Origin: Methanomassiliicoccales archaeon PtaB.Bin134 | Lineage (GTDB): Archaea > Thermoplasmatota > Thermoplasmata > Methanomassiliicoccales > UBA472 | NCBI GenBank assembly: GCA_002067045.1 | Contig: MVPZ01000182.1 | Coordinates: 1-25,843, forward strand | DNA length: 25,843 nucleotides | Reading direction: 5' to 3' | In this document: one piece after another, positions 1 to 6,820 of the stretch | How the letters are laid out: each line of letters starts with the position of its first letter | Numbering within the stretch: position 1 is the first letter of the stretch | Program-made: the position numbers and the translations under genes | The notes under the pieces: model-generated | Databases searched by the model: none | The model's input: only the letters and a program-made list of their open reading frames with translations | What the model was told of the DNA's origin: nothing

Positions 1-45
1 AGAGACGGGCGAGCTGAGTGGTAGGATTTATTTTTCAGATAATAA

Positions 46-57
46 GAATAAAATATC
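46..57 (+). promoter_or_regulatory. TATA-like box for the RDD-family gene
   Basis: An AT-rich box (AATAAAATATC) is centred about 28 nt upstream of the ATG at 81. This is the spacing expected for a leaderless archaeal transcript. It supports ATG 81 as the start rather than the in-frame GTG at 18, which lies upstream of the box. Confidence 0.45.
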
Positions 58-80
58 CTGTTCAGCATATTCCAATTGGG

Positions 81-512
81 ATGCAGATGCCGACTGGATA
101 CGACCTGCTGGAGCACAGTCATGAGTTTAGAGTGCATTTATTGAGGAGATTGATAGCGGCGATGGTCGATGCTGCTATAATTTTTATACCTATTCTGTCT
201 ATAATTTATATCTTAAATATTGAGCCGAAGGAGTTGTTGGTTGGGGTTCTTTCTGGCTTTGGTTGGTTTCTTTATTCTGCCTTATCTGAAACCTACACGG
301 GAGCAACGTTCGGAAAGAAGTTAATGGGATTAATAGTAGTATCCAATGGGGGCCCGATGACGATAAGCAAAGGAGTTGTTAGGAATGTACCAAAAATGTT
401 TTGGTACATTTTCCTAGTCATTGACACCTTTGTCGGCTTTGGTATTGACGGAGATCCAAGGCAAAGGTGGGTTGACACAATATCATTAACATGCGTGATA
501 AAAAAAGAATGA
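81..512 (+). CDS. RDD family membrane protein
   Basis: Small integral membrane protein of about 143 residues. It matches the RDD layout: an Arg-containing first helix (RRLIAAMVDAAIIF), a central GATFGKKLMGLIVVS segment after the second helix, then RNVPKMFWY and a terminal DPRQRWVDTIS motif. Hydrophobic stretches suggest three membrane segments. RDD proteins are poorly understood; some have been linked to ion transport, and no specific substrate can be read here. An in-frame GTG at 18 would add 21 residues, but a TATA-like box at 46-57 favours ATG 81. Codon use is more A/T-ending than in the housekeeping genes downstream, so this edge of the window may be accessory DNA. It converges on the pilin gene, with 12 nt between the two stop codons. 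Confidence 0.8.
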   Translation: MQMPTGYDLLEHSHEFRVHLLRRLIAAMVDAAIIFIPILSIIYILNIEPKELLVGVLSGFGWFLYSALSETYTGATFGKKLMGLIVVSNGGPMTISKGVVRNVPKMFWYIFLVIDTFVGFGIDGDPRQRWVDTISLTCVIKKE

Positions 513-524
513 AAGAAGTTTTTA

Positions 525-965
525 TTAAGGAACGTTGATGGTCAATGAGGCAATGTTGTTGTTCGTCTCGGTGTACAACAGAGAAATCGTGTGCGACCCA
601 GAATCCAACTCTACATAGCCATCATCACAGACAAGGAAAGACCCTGCCGTTACATAAGTCCCTGCGCCAGCCCAGGTGACATTATCATCTAGTTCGTCTT
701 CAGTGAGCTGCGCCCCATCAACAAGCCACATGACTTGCGACACGAGGACATCGCTCTCACTAATAGACGCAATGCTTACCCTGTAACCAGTTGAAGTTGT
801 TACATATGTCAATGATCCGCTTGGCGTTTCATTGCTTCCGCCTCCACCAAATCCCATAACCATCACGTACAACACGGCGGCCAAGACCACAGTGATCGCG
901 ACCATCAGAATCGTCGCGATGACCGGGGAAACTGCCTTGTTGTTCTTTTTCCACATTTTCTTCAT
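525..965 (-). CDS. archaeal type IV pilin (class III signal peptide)
   Basis: A 146-residue pilin-like protein. The N-terminus is basic (MKKMWKKNNK), followed by AVSPVIATILMVAITVVLAA, the classic archaeal pilin N-terminal domain (DUF1628/Pilin_N). The class III signal peptide would be cut by a prepilin peptidase (PibD/EppA type), probably near K10/A11, leaving the hydrophobic helix as the filament core. After a Gly-rich hinge (GFGGGG) the rest is a Thr/Ser/Val-rich beta domain with no cysteine pair except a lone C114-like residue, consistent with a surface head domain. It is monocistronic as far as can be seen. An SD-like GGAG lies about 11 nt before the ATG, with TATA-like boxes further upstream. 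No pilus assembly ATPase or membrane platform gene is present in the window, so export would depend on genes elsewhere. Confidence 0.85.
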   Translation of the reverse strand: MKKMWKKNNKAVSPVIATILMVAITVVLAAVLYVMVMGFGGGGSNETPSGSLTYVTTSTGYRVSIASISESDVLVSQVMWLVDGAQLTEDELDDNVTWAGAGTYVTAGSFLVCDDGYVELDSGSHTISLLYTETNNNIASLTINVP

Positions 966-979
966 ATGTTCAGTCTCCA

Positions 980-995
980 GGTAGGTTCCCCTACC
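980..995 (-). other. small perfect hairpin in the pilin leader
   Basis: GGTAGG-TTCC-CCTACC is a perfect 6-bp stem with a 4-nt loop. It sits just upstream of the SD-like GGAG of the pilin gene. If transcribed, it could affect ribosome access, but it may equally be chance. Confidence 0.3.
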
Positions 996-1002
996 GCCTT
1001 CT

Positions 1003-1032
1003 GTTTATACTTGCGAGGATATATAATTATCC
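1003..1032 (-). promoter_or_regulatory. TATA-like boxes upstream of the pilin gene
   Basis: Two AT-rich candidates lie on the minus strand upstream of the pilin ATG: GTATAAAC (1003-1010) and a stronger AATTATATATCC (about 1017-1030). The first would give a leader of about 15 nt that keeps the SD-like GGAG. The second would give a leader of about 35 nt that includes the small hairpin at 980-995. Confidence 0.4.
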
Positions 1033-1085
1033 ATCCTGAAATCACAAATATTATGAACCATCGTAGGAAATGGAGCGTGGGATTT

Positions 1086-1103
1086 GATGCATCACGATGC
1101 ATC
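1086..1103. repeat. tandem 8-bp palindrome (GATGCATC x2)
   Basis: Two copies of the self-complementary octamer GATGCATC are separated by AC (1086-1093 and 1096-1103), followed on the plus strand by a run of seven T. It lies about 60 bp upstream of the pilin TATA-like box and just beyond the stop of the minus-strand RecA-like gene. It could be an operator for a dimeric regulator or a hairpin at the end of the ATPase transcript. Confidence 0.4.
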
Positions 1104-1128
1104 GCTTTTTTTGTTGTTCGTCCCCGAA

Positions 1129-1698
1129 TCACTTAAGCGTGACTATCTGATCGCAGACCAGCTGCAGCATCTCCCGGACCTCCGGCTTCATCTGCTCCTC
1201 CATGCTCAGGATCACCGGGTAGGCGCCCCTGCTCTTGGCGCTGGCCATGAGCACCTGCATGAACTCGTACAGCATGCGCACCTCGTTGTGCGCAGCCAGC
1301 GAATTGATCGAATCGAGCACCACCATGAACTGCTCGTCCCTGCCCTTGCGGAACAGGTACTCCATCTTGAGCACGATGTATTCCAGCATGGTGGGGCTCT
1401 CCACGAACACCGTCTGCTCCACATCCGTCTCCGCACATTCCATGGTGGCGAAGGATATGCAGTCCACGAAGCGCAATTTTGACGTGTCGATCTCCAGGGA
1501 CTGCATGGCGGACATGATGGTCGACGAGGGGACGGTTATGGAGATGTATATGCAGGCCAGCTTCTTCTTGTTGCAGAAGCGGTCAATGAGCGCAGTCAGC
1601 GTATCGAAGTAGGCCTCCACGCTAATGTTGAAGTCCACGGACACCGCCGGCCCGAGCTCGTTGAGCTTGCTGAGCACCTGCGGGGCGACCTCCTCCAT
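1129..1698 (-). CDS. RecA/KaiC-like domain protein lacking Walker A
   Basis: A 189-residue protein that resembles the C-terminal part of a KaiC/RAD55-type RecA fold. A beta strand (KKLACIYISITVPSS) stands where the P-loop strand would be, but it contains no GxxGxGKT. Further on, QFMVVLDSINSLA looks like a Walker B strand, followed by an amphipathic helix and a terminal VCDQIVTL strand. It starts 1 nt after the stop of the preceding KaiC-like ATPase, so the two are almost certainly co-translated. The likely role is a regulatory or structural partner of that ATPase, by analogy with other paired KaiC-like proteins. That role is inferred from position and fold only. The pilin gene lies just downstream on the same strand. 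Confidence 0.65.
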   Translation of the reverse strand: MEEVAPQVLSKLNELGPAVSVDFNISVEAYFDTLTALIDRFCNKKKLACIYISITVPSSTIMSAMQSLEIDTSKLRFVDCISFATMECAETDVEQTVFVESPTMLEYIVLKMEYLFRKGRDEQFMVVLDSINSLAAHNEVRMLYEFMQVLMASAKSRGAYPVILSMEEQMKPEVREMLQLVCDQIVTLK

Positions 1699-1699
1699 A

Positions 1700-2410
1700 T
1701 CAGAACCCCCTTAACATCGGGGTTATGAGAAGTCCCTCCGAGGTCATGTCCATGACGTACTTGGCCCGGGAATGCGCCGCCCCGGACATCTTTATCACTT
1801 CCAGAACGCGGTAGTTGTCCCCCCGGCGCACCGAGTTCCCTAGGCTGATGATGCCGTCGGCCATGGTGTGCTCCGGACCGTCCAGGCGATCGCCCTCGGC
1901 GACCAGCAGACCGGTGCATTTGGTGTCGTACAGCACCTTAGAGAGGGAGAGGATGAAGGACCTGGCCACCCAGTCCTCCATCTCCATGAGTATGGGGTTG
2001 GTGGCGTCCAGCACCATCCGGATGGCATTGTTCTCCTTGATCGCCTCCTCGATGTCGGTCACCATGGCGAAGGCCTCGCTCTTGGTGATCTTCCCGTCAT
2101 CCCTTTCCCCCGAGCCCATATCGTCGATGTGCCTCAGCGTCACTTTCCCGTTCTCGAACAGCTTGGCGTCCGCATAATCCAGCTTGGGGAGGTAGGTCCT
2201 CAGCTTCTCAGGGCTGTGGACGGTGGAAATGTGCAACCCCTTCTGTCCCGCCATCGCCCCCCTTATGAGGTACTCGAGGCTGAACAGCGTCTTCCCGGCC
2301 CCGCAGGGGCCGCAGACGGTTATCATCCCCCCGGAAGGAAAGCCTCCGCCAACGATGCGGTCAATGCACTCCATGCCGGTGCAGAACTTAGAGCCAGGGG
2401 ATGCGGCCAT
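1700..2410 (-). CDS. KaiC/RAD55 family RecA-like ATPase
   Basis: A 236-residue single-domain RecA-superfamily ATPase. The N-terminal GMECIDRIVGGGFPSGGM segment is the standard lead-in of the KaiC/RAD55 group. It is followed by a clear Walker A, GPCGAGKT (about residues 33-40), and a Walker B-like IRMVLDATNP (about 130-139). The C-terminal part carries the VIKMSGAAHSRAKYVMDMT strand-turn typical of KaiC-like proteins. In archaea this family includes regulators of motility, signal transduction and recombination accessory proteins, and the sequence alone does not choose among them. A TATA-like box about 28 nt upstream suggests a leaderless message. It is first in a two-gene operon with a partner that has lost Walker A, and the operon is divergent from the HPS-RraA gene. 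Confidence 0.8.
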   Translation of the reverse strand: MAASPGSKFCTGMECIDRIVGGGFPSGGMITVCGPCGAGKTLFSLEYLIRGAMAGQKGLHISTVHSPEKLRTYLPKLDYADAKLFENGKVTLRHIDDMGSGERDDGKITKSEAFAMVTDIEEAIKENNAIRMVLDATNPILMEMEDWVARSFILSLSKVLYDTKCTGLLVAEGDRLDGPEHTMADGIISLGNSVRRGDNYRVLEVIKMSGAAHSRAKYVMDMTSEGLLITPMLRGF

Positions 2411-2431
2411 GCCTTGATGATGATTATCTGT

Positions 2432-2443
2432 GGATATATTATT
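2432..2443 (-). promoter_or_regulatory. TATA-like box of the KaiC-like operon
   Basis: On the minus strand AATAATATATCC is centred about 28 nt upstream of the ATG at 2410, the spacing expected for leaderless transcription. The adjoining T-rich stretch is shared with the divergent HPS-RraA gene. Confidence 0.45.
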
Positions 2444-2486
2444 TTTTGAAGGAAAAGATTAGTATCCTGGCGGAGATAGGTGGGTC

Positions 2487-3785
2487 ATGAAGCCGGTTCT
2501 GCAGGTGGCCCTGGACCTCATGCACGTGAAGCGTGCGCTGGAGATAGCCCGCGAATCCCTGGAAGGCGGAGCGGACTGGATAGAGGCGGGCACCCCCCTC
2601 ATCAAGAGCGAGGGGGCGGAATGCCTGCGTTCCCTGAAGCGGGAGTTCCCGGGCCGGACGTTGGTGGCGGACATGAAGACCATGGACGTCGGGGCGTTCG
2701 AGGTGGAGATAGCGGCAAAGGCCGGGGCGGACGTCATCACAGTTCTCGGCCTATCGGACGAGGGGACCATCTCCGAATCGGTGCTGGCCGCCCGTAAGTA
2801 CGGGGCGGCCATAATGCTGGACATGATCAACGTGCCGGACAAGGTCGCCATGGCCAAGAGGGCGGAGGAGCTGGGGGTCTCCTACATCTGCCTGCATGTG
2901 GGGATAGACGAGCAGATGAAGGGGGAGGGTTCCCCTCTGGACGTCGTATCGCAGGTGGCCTCGGCCATCGGCATACCGCTGGCGGTGGCCGGCGGGATCA
3001 CATCGGAGACGGCGCCCATGATGATCGAGCGAGGCGCCTCCATCATCATCGTCGGCGGGGGAATAATCAAGACCGCGGACGTGCGCTCCGCGGCCAGGGC
3101 GGTCAAGGAGGCCATGGACAGCGGGAAGGGATTGCCGAACGCCCTGGCCAGGAAGTACGGGCAGGAGGAGCTGTTCGAGGCCTTCGGGAAGGTCTCCACC
3201 TGCAACATCGCGGACGCTGCGCACAAGCGCGGGGTCATGGATAACGGCATGGTCCTCCGGAACGGGCATGGCGTGCGCATGGTCGGCCGGGCGCTGACGG
3301 TCCAGACCACCAAAGGGGATTGGGCGAAGCCCGTGGAGGCCATCGATCGCGCCAGGAAGGGCGATGTCATCGTCATCGACGCCGGGGGCAGCGAGATCGC
3401 CGTATGGGGGGAGCTGGCGGCCAACAGCGCGATGGTGAGGGGCGTGGCCGGGGTGGTCATTGACGGCGCGGCCAGGGACATCGACGGGATTATTGACCTG
3501 GGGTTCCCTTGCTTCAGCCGGCATGTGGCCCCCTACGCCGGGGAGCCCAAGGGCTACGGGGGCATCGGGATGGAGATCGTCTGCGGCGGGCAGATGGTGC
3601 GCAGCGGGGACTGGATAGTGGGGGACGAGAACGGCGTCGTCGTGATCCCGCAGGAGCACGCCGTGGAGCTGGCCAACCGCTCCGTGGACGTGTGGGAGAG
3701 GGAGGAGCGCATCCGGGAGGAGATCAAGCGCGGCGGCACCCTCTCTAAGGTGCAGGAGCTGGAGAAGTGGGAGCAGGTCAAGTGA
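2487..3785 (+). CDS. bifunctional 3-hexulose-6-phosphate synthase / RraA-like protein
   Basis: A 432-residue fusion. Residues 1 to about 212 form an OMP-decarboxylase-superfamily barrel of the HPS type: VALDL near residue 8, the signature DMKTMD at 62-67, and phosphate-binding Gly turns at about 169-170 (AVAGGI) and 190-193. HPS interconverts ribulose 5-phosphate plus formaldehyde with hexulose 6-phosphate. In archaea lacking the oxidative pentose phosphate pathway it runs in reverse to supply pentoses for nucleotides. Residues about 225-425 form an RraA-like domain, with GRALTVQT, GDVIVIDAGG, the Arg-Asp pair in GAARDIDG (R330, D331) and GDWIVGDENGVVVIP. RraA-like folds include RNase E regulators and metal-dependent aldolases; the role here is unknown. 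This fusion is a known archaeal architecture. The partner isomerase (PHI) is not in the window. SD-like GGTGG precedes the ATG. Confidence 0.88.
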   Translation: MKPVLQVALDLMHVKRALEIARESLEGGADWIEAGTPLIKSEGAECLRSLKREFPGRTLVADMKTMDVGAFEVEIAAKAGADVITVLGLSDEGTISESVLAARKYGAAIMLDMINVPDKVAMAKRAEELGVSYICLHVGIDEQMKGEGSPLDVVSQVASAIGIPLAVAGGITSETAPMMIERGASIIIVGGGIIKTADVRSAARAVKEAMDSGKGLPNALARKYGQEELFEAFGKVSTCNIADAAHKRGVMDNGMVLRNGHGVRMVGRALTVQTTKGDWAKPVEAIDRARKGDVIVIDAGGSEIAVWGELAANSAMVRGVAGVVIDGAARDIDGIIDLGFPCFSRHVAPYAGEPKGYGGIGMEIVCGGQMVRSGDWIVGDENGVVVIPQEHAVELANRSVDVWEREERIREEIKRGGTLSKVQELEKWEQVK

Positions 3786-3821
3786 TGCCTCCCCATCTCC
3801 GGGCTTGAAACCGCTTAACTT

Positions 3822-3854
3822 GTTTTCTGTTTTTCATTGTGAACGGGATTTTTT
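3822..3854 (+). terminator. poly-T termination region after HPS-RraA
   Basis: Several T runs (TTTT, TTTTT, TTTTTT) lie 35-70 nt after the stop codon, without a strong hairpin. This is the usual look of archaeal intrinsic termination. Confidence 0.4.
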
Positions 3855-3937
3855 ATTCCTCCAGGGAATTATACGATTCTTATTGTACAAATGTACAGTA
3901 TTTTCTATGTACTTGTTCATTTGTTTGTTTCAATAAC

Positions 3938-3949
3938 TATTTATTATAC
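3938..3949 (+). promoter_or_regulatory. TATA-like box upstream of the 3970 ORF and amt-glnK
   Basis: CTATTTATTATA is centred about 26 nt upstream of the ATG at 3970, within a strongly AT-rich tract (about 3840-3965). It is the best promoter candidate for the small ORF and amt-glnK as one transcript. Confidence 0.4.
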
Positions 3950-3969
3950 AATTATCTACACATTTTCCA

Positions 3970-4233
3970 ATGCGCTCGATGAATGTCTATTGGAAAACGG
4001 AAAAGGGCGGCGACAGGACGATGCCGTCTTTGGACCCCCGCAGGAGGCGCGAGAGGAGGCGCTTCGTCACCGTGGATTGCATGGCGGCCTCGACCGTCAT
4101 GTCGACCGACGGCATCCCCTGCGGGGCCTATCCGCTCCCGGACGGCCTGGAGCGCATTGACAATGGAGAGTTGAAGCTGAAAATGTGCTGGAACGACCTC
4201 GGATCAAAACAAGGGAGCGTTGGCGATGCGTAA
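3970..4233 (+). CDS. small uncharacterised protein upstream of amt
   Basis: An 87-codon ORF of unknown function. It is basic near residues 24-32 (PRRRRERRR), with two cysteines and no membrane segment. I do not recognise a family. Support for coding comes from codon use: about 80 percent of codons end in G or C, matching the neighbouring genes, although the DNA just upstream is AT-rich. A TATA-like box lies 26 nt before the ATG, consistent with leaderless translation. It overlaps the amt start by 8 bp, so it would be the first gene of an amt-glnK operon and could couple translation to amt. The alternative is a remnant of a longer gene or a GC-rich leader. Confidence 0.45.
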   Translation: MRSMNVYWKTEKGGDRTMPSLDPRRRRERRRFVTVDCMAASTVMSTDGIPCGAYPLPDGLERIDNGELKLKMCWNDLGSKQGSVGDA

Positions 4234-5641
4234 ACGCGCCGCCTTCGCCCTTTTAGCGCTGGTTCTCATGATGATGTTGCCGGCGGCCTCGGCCGCCGAC
4301 CCCAGCGGCGCGTCCAACCCAGGCACGCTGGAGGGCGTCATGAGCTCGATCGATTACATCTGGGTGCTGGTGTGCGCCTTCCTGGTGTTCTTCATGCAGG
4401 CCGGGTTCGCCCTGGTTGAGGCGGGCATGGTCAGGGTGAAGAACGTGGCGAACGTCCTGATGAAGAACTTCATGGACTTCGTAATGGGCACGGTGGTGTT
4501 CCTGGTCATAGGATACTCCCTGTTCATGGGCACGGATGTCGGGGGCATCGTGGGAGATCCCACCACCGCCTTCCTGCTGCTCGGGGACGCCTATGACGTG
4601 GGCACCATGCTGTCCTGGTTCTTCATGCTGGTCTTCGCCGCCACGGCAGTGACCATCGTCTCCGGGGCCATTGCCGAGCGGCCGAAGTTCAAGACCTACC
4701 TGCTCTACAGCGCCGCGGTGACCGCGTTCATCTATCCCATATACGCCCACTGGGTGTGGGGAGGCGGATGGCTTGCTGCTTCCGACTTCATGGTGGATCT
4801 CGGCGGCGGATACGGCGCCCTGGACTTCGCCGGTTCCGGGGTGGTGCACGCCCTAGGCGGCCTCCTGGCGCTCGCGGCCTGCTTGGCCATAGGGCCGCGC
4901 ATCGGCAAGTACACCAAGGACGGGAAGCCGCTCCCGATACCCGGGCACAACCTGACCATGGTCATGCTGGGCGGATTCATCCTATGGTTCGGATGGTTTG
5001 GCTTCAATGCAGGGAGCACCCTAAGCGGGAACCAGCTGGTCATCGCCAAGATATGCGTCACCACGGTGATCGCCGCGGCTGGCGGCGCCCTGACCGCCCT
5101 GCTCATCTCCTGGCGGAGGGCGGGGTCTGCCGATCTCGGCCTGACGGTCAACGGCATGCTGGGCGGACTGGTGGGCATCACCGCCGGTTGCGCCTGGGTT
5201 GAGCCATGGGCTGCCCTGCTGATCGGTGTCGTGGCCGGCTTCATCGTCTGCTACGGGGTCTGGTTCCTGGAGAGGAGGGGCGTGGACGACGTGGTGGGCG
5301 CCATCAGCGTGCACGGGTTCAACGGGCTCTGGGGGCTGATCGCCCTGGGCCTGTTCGCCGACGGCACCTATGGGGTGTACACCACGGACGGTCCCCTGGT
5401 CACCGGACTGCTCTACGGCAACGCCGGCTTCCTCGGAGCGCAGATCATAAGCGCCGCGGTGGTGGCAATATGGGCGCTCGGCACCGGCTTCGCCCTGTTC
5501 TACGGCCTCAAGAGGACCGTGGGCCTTAGGGTCACCCCGGAGGAGGAGCTGCAGGGGCTGGACATAAGTGAGCACAACGTTTCGGCCTACCCTGAGATGG
5601 TGACCAAGGAGCTGGCCATGAGCAAGGAGTTGATGGAATGA
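4226..5641 (+). CDS. amt: ammonium transporter Amt
   Basis: A 471-residue Amt/MEP/Rh-family channel for ammonium uptake. It begins with a cleavable-looking signal peptide (hydrophobic residues 6-20, ASA near 21-23), followed by eleven expected membrane helices. The two pore histidines are visible: H208 in GSGVVHALGG and H363 in ISVHGFNGLWG. The family segments FMQAGFALVEAGMVR and WFGWFGFNAGS are also present. The start is set at ATG 4226 because GGGAG lies 8 nt upstream; an in-frame TTG at 4220 is weaker. The stop overlaps the glnK start by 4 bp (ATGA), the classic amt-glnK pair in which the PII protein plugs the channel when nitrogen is plentiful. The C-terminal tail after the last helix is about 40 residues and would face the cytoplasm, where GlnK docks. 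Confidence 0.96.
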   Translation: MRKRAAFALLALVLMMMLPAASAADPSGASNPGTLEGVMSSIDYIWVLVCAFLVFFMQAGFALVEAGMVRVKNVANVLMKNFMDFVMGTVVFLVIGYSLFMGTDVGGIVGDPTTAFLLLGDAYDVGTMLSWFFMLVFAATAVTIVSGAIAERPKFKTYLLYSAAVTAFIYPIYAHWVWGGGWLAASDFMVDLGGGYGALDFAGSGVVHALGGLLALAACLAIGPRIGKYTKDGKPLPIPGHNLTMVMLGGFILWFGWFGFNAGSTLSGNQLVIAKICVTTVIAAAGGALTALLISWRRAGSADLGLTVNGMLGGLVGITAGCAWVEPWAALLIGVVAGFIVCYGVWFLERRGVDDVVGAISVHGFNGLWGLIALGLFADGTYGVYTTDGPLVTGLLYGNAGFLGAQIISAAVVAIWALGTGFALFYGLKRTVGLRVTPEEELQGLDISEHNVSAYPEMVTKELAMSKELME

Positions 5642-5976
5642 AAATGGTGCAAGCGATAATCCGCCACGAGAAGCTGGGAGAGGTGAAGTCCGCGCTCTCG
5701 GACATCGGGGTGATCGGCCTGAACGTCACTGAGATCCAGGGCCGGGGAGTCCAGAAGGGCGCCACGCGGCAGTGGAGGGGCGCGGTCTACGACGTGGACC
5801 TGCTTCCGAAGATAAAGCTGGAGACGGTGGTCGACGATCCCCTGGTGGAGAAGGCCGTGGACGCCATACAGAAGGCGGCCTTCACCGGCAACATCGGCGA
5901 CGGCAAGATATTCGTGTGGACCGTGGACCAGGTGGTCCGGGTGCGCACGAACGAGCGGGGGAAGGAAGCCATATGA
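5638..5976 (+). CDS. glnK: nitrogen regulatory protein P-II (GlnK type)
   Basis: A 112-residue PII protein that senses 2-oxoglutarate, ATP and ADP and blocks Amt. The T-loop reads GRGVQKGATRQWRGAVYDVD. Tyr51, the uridylylation position in bacteria, is kept, but position 46, usually Tyr, is Trp. The B-loop TGNIGDGKIFV (83-93) has Asn in place of the usual Lys or Arg after TG. The C-loop RVRTNERG (101-108) supplies the nucleotide-contacting arginines. Its start codon overlaps the amt stop, so the two are translationally coupled. The neighbourhood and length are typical. Confidence 0.95.
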   Translation: MKMVQAIIRHEKLGEVKSALSDIGVIGLNVTEIQGRGVQKGATRQWRGAVYDVDLLPKIKLETVVDDPLVEKAVDAIQKAAFTGNIGDGKIFVWTVDQVVRVRTNERGKEAI

Positions 5977-6007
5977 GCTGACGATGAGAAGCGATCTCAC
6001 AACCCCT

Positions 6008-6032
6008 GAGGGAGGGGGTGTGCCCCTCCCTC
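6008..6032 (+). terminator. G/C-rich hairpin after glnK
   Basis: Perfect 10-bp inverted repeat (GAGGGAGGGG / CCCCTCCCTC) with a 5-nt loop, 32 nt after the glnK stop and followed by CAAACCTTTTCC. It is a probable terminator or 3' stabilising element for the amt-glnK mRNA. The G-rich arm could alternatively fold on its own. Confidence 0.5.
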
Positions 6033-6060
6033 CAAACCTTTTCCACATTCCATACAAGCC

Positions 6061-6067
6061 TTTATAT
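6061..6067 (+). promoter_or_regulatory. TATA-like box of the PHP gene
   Basis: TTTATAT is centred 30 nt before ATG 6094 but only 12 nt before ATG 6076. This spacing favours ATG 6094 as a leaderless or very short-leader start. Confidence 0.45.
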
Positions 6068-6093
6068 CCGGCGGGATGGACATAGACGGCCTG

Positions 6094-6798
6094 ATGCCCC
6101 ATCCCCGGATCAACCTACACACCCATACCCTCTATTCCGACGGCGACTTCACCGTGGAGGAGGTGGTGCGCTCGGCGTACGAGGGCGGGCTCACCCATGT
6201 GGCCATCACCGACCACTTCGAGACCTGCAAGATAATCAATCCCCTGAAGCGCATGGATTTCGAGGGATACTTAAGGGATATTCAAGCCGCCCGCACGCAA
6301 TACCAGGGGAAGCTGGAAGTGCTCGCCGGGGTGGAGATCGACACCAACCCGGAGAGGTGTGATCTTTACGAACTCCCATGGGACCTGCTGAACACCCTGG
6401 ATCTGGTGCTCTTCGAATACGTGGAGGACCCCCTGCAGGGCGGGATACCGCTCAATGAGCTGCGCTCGCTCTCCAGGAACCTGCAGGTCCCCTTCGGCCT
6501 CTGCCATTGGGACATGGACCGCATCTACGCGGACAGGGACGCCACTTGGCTGGCCGACAGGCTGAACGACCTCGGGGCGTTCGTGGAGGTGCCCACGTCC
6601 CAGCATTATATGCGCCACGGCCGCTACCTGTTCGAGCATTCGGAACGTTTCTACCGGGCCTTCAGGGGCAGGGTCAAGGTGTCCATAGGCACGGACATGC
6701 ACCATTCCCTGAGGGAGGTCGGCAATATCGGCCGCGGGTTGCGGTTCATCCGGGCCCAGGACCTCTGCGGCCAGATGCTGTACAACGGCCGCGATTGA
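6094..6798 (+). CDS. PHP domain phosphoesterase
   Basis: A 234-residue metal-dependent PHP-family hydrolase. The four PHP motifs are visible: HTHTLYSDGD (H9, H11, D16), AITDH (D40, H41), GVEID (E81) and GTDMHH (D201, H203, H204). H138 in GLCHWD completes the expected trinuclear metal site. The family includes histidinol phosphatases and YcdX-like phosphatases; the substrate cannot be told here. The start at 6094 is preferred from the TATA spacing, with ATG 6076 (six more residues, adjacent to GGCGGG) as the alternative. It appears monocistronic, and the next gene, htpX, is convergent. Confidence 0.85.
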   Translation: MPHPRINLHTHTLYSDGDFTVEEVVRSAYEGGLTHVAITDHFETCKIINPLKRMDFEGYLRDIQAARTQYQGKLEVLAGVEIDTNPERCDLYELPWDLLNTLDLVLFEYVEDPLQGGIPLNELRSLSRNLQVPFGLCHWDMDRIYADRDATWLADRLNDLGAFVEVPTSQHYMRHGRYLFEHSERFYRAFRGRVKVSIGTDMHHSLREVGNIGRGLRFIRAQDLCGQMLYNGRD

Positions 6799-6820
6799 AA
6801 ATAAGATTTTTGTAAGTGGT

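Noticed and set aside
1084..1482. Plus-strand 132-aa frame
   Set aside because: Antisense shadow of the RecA-like gene at 1129-1698; His/Leu-rich composition typical of a reverse frame of GC-rich coding DNA.
2751..3659. 302-codon minus-strand frame inside HPS-RraA
   Set aside because: Long only because GC-rich DNA lacks stops; no motif, and the plus-strand protein is clearly real.
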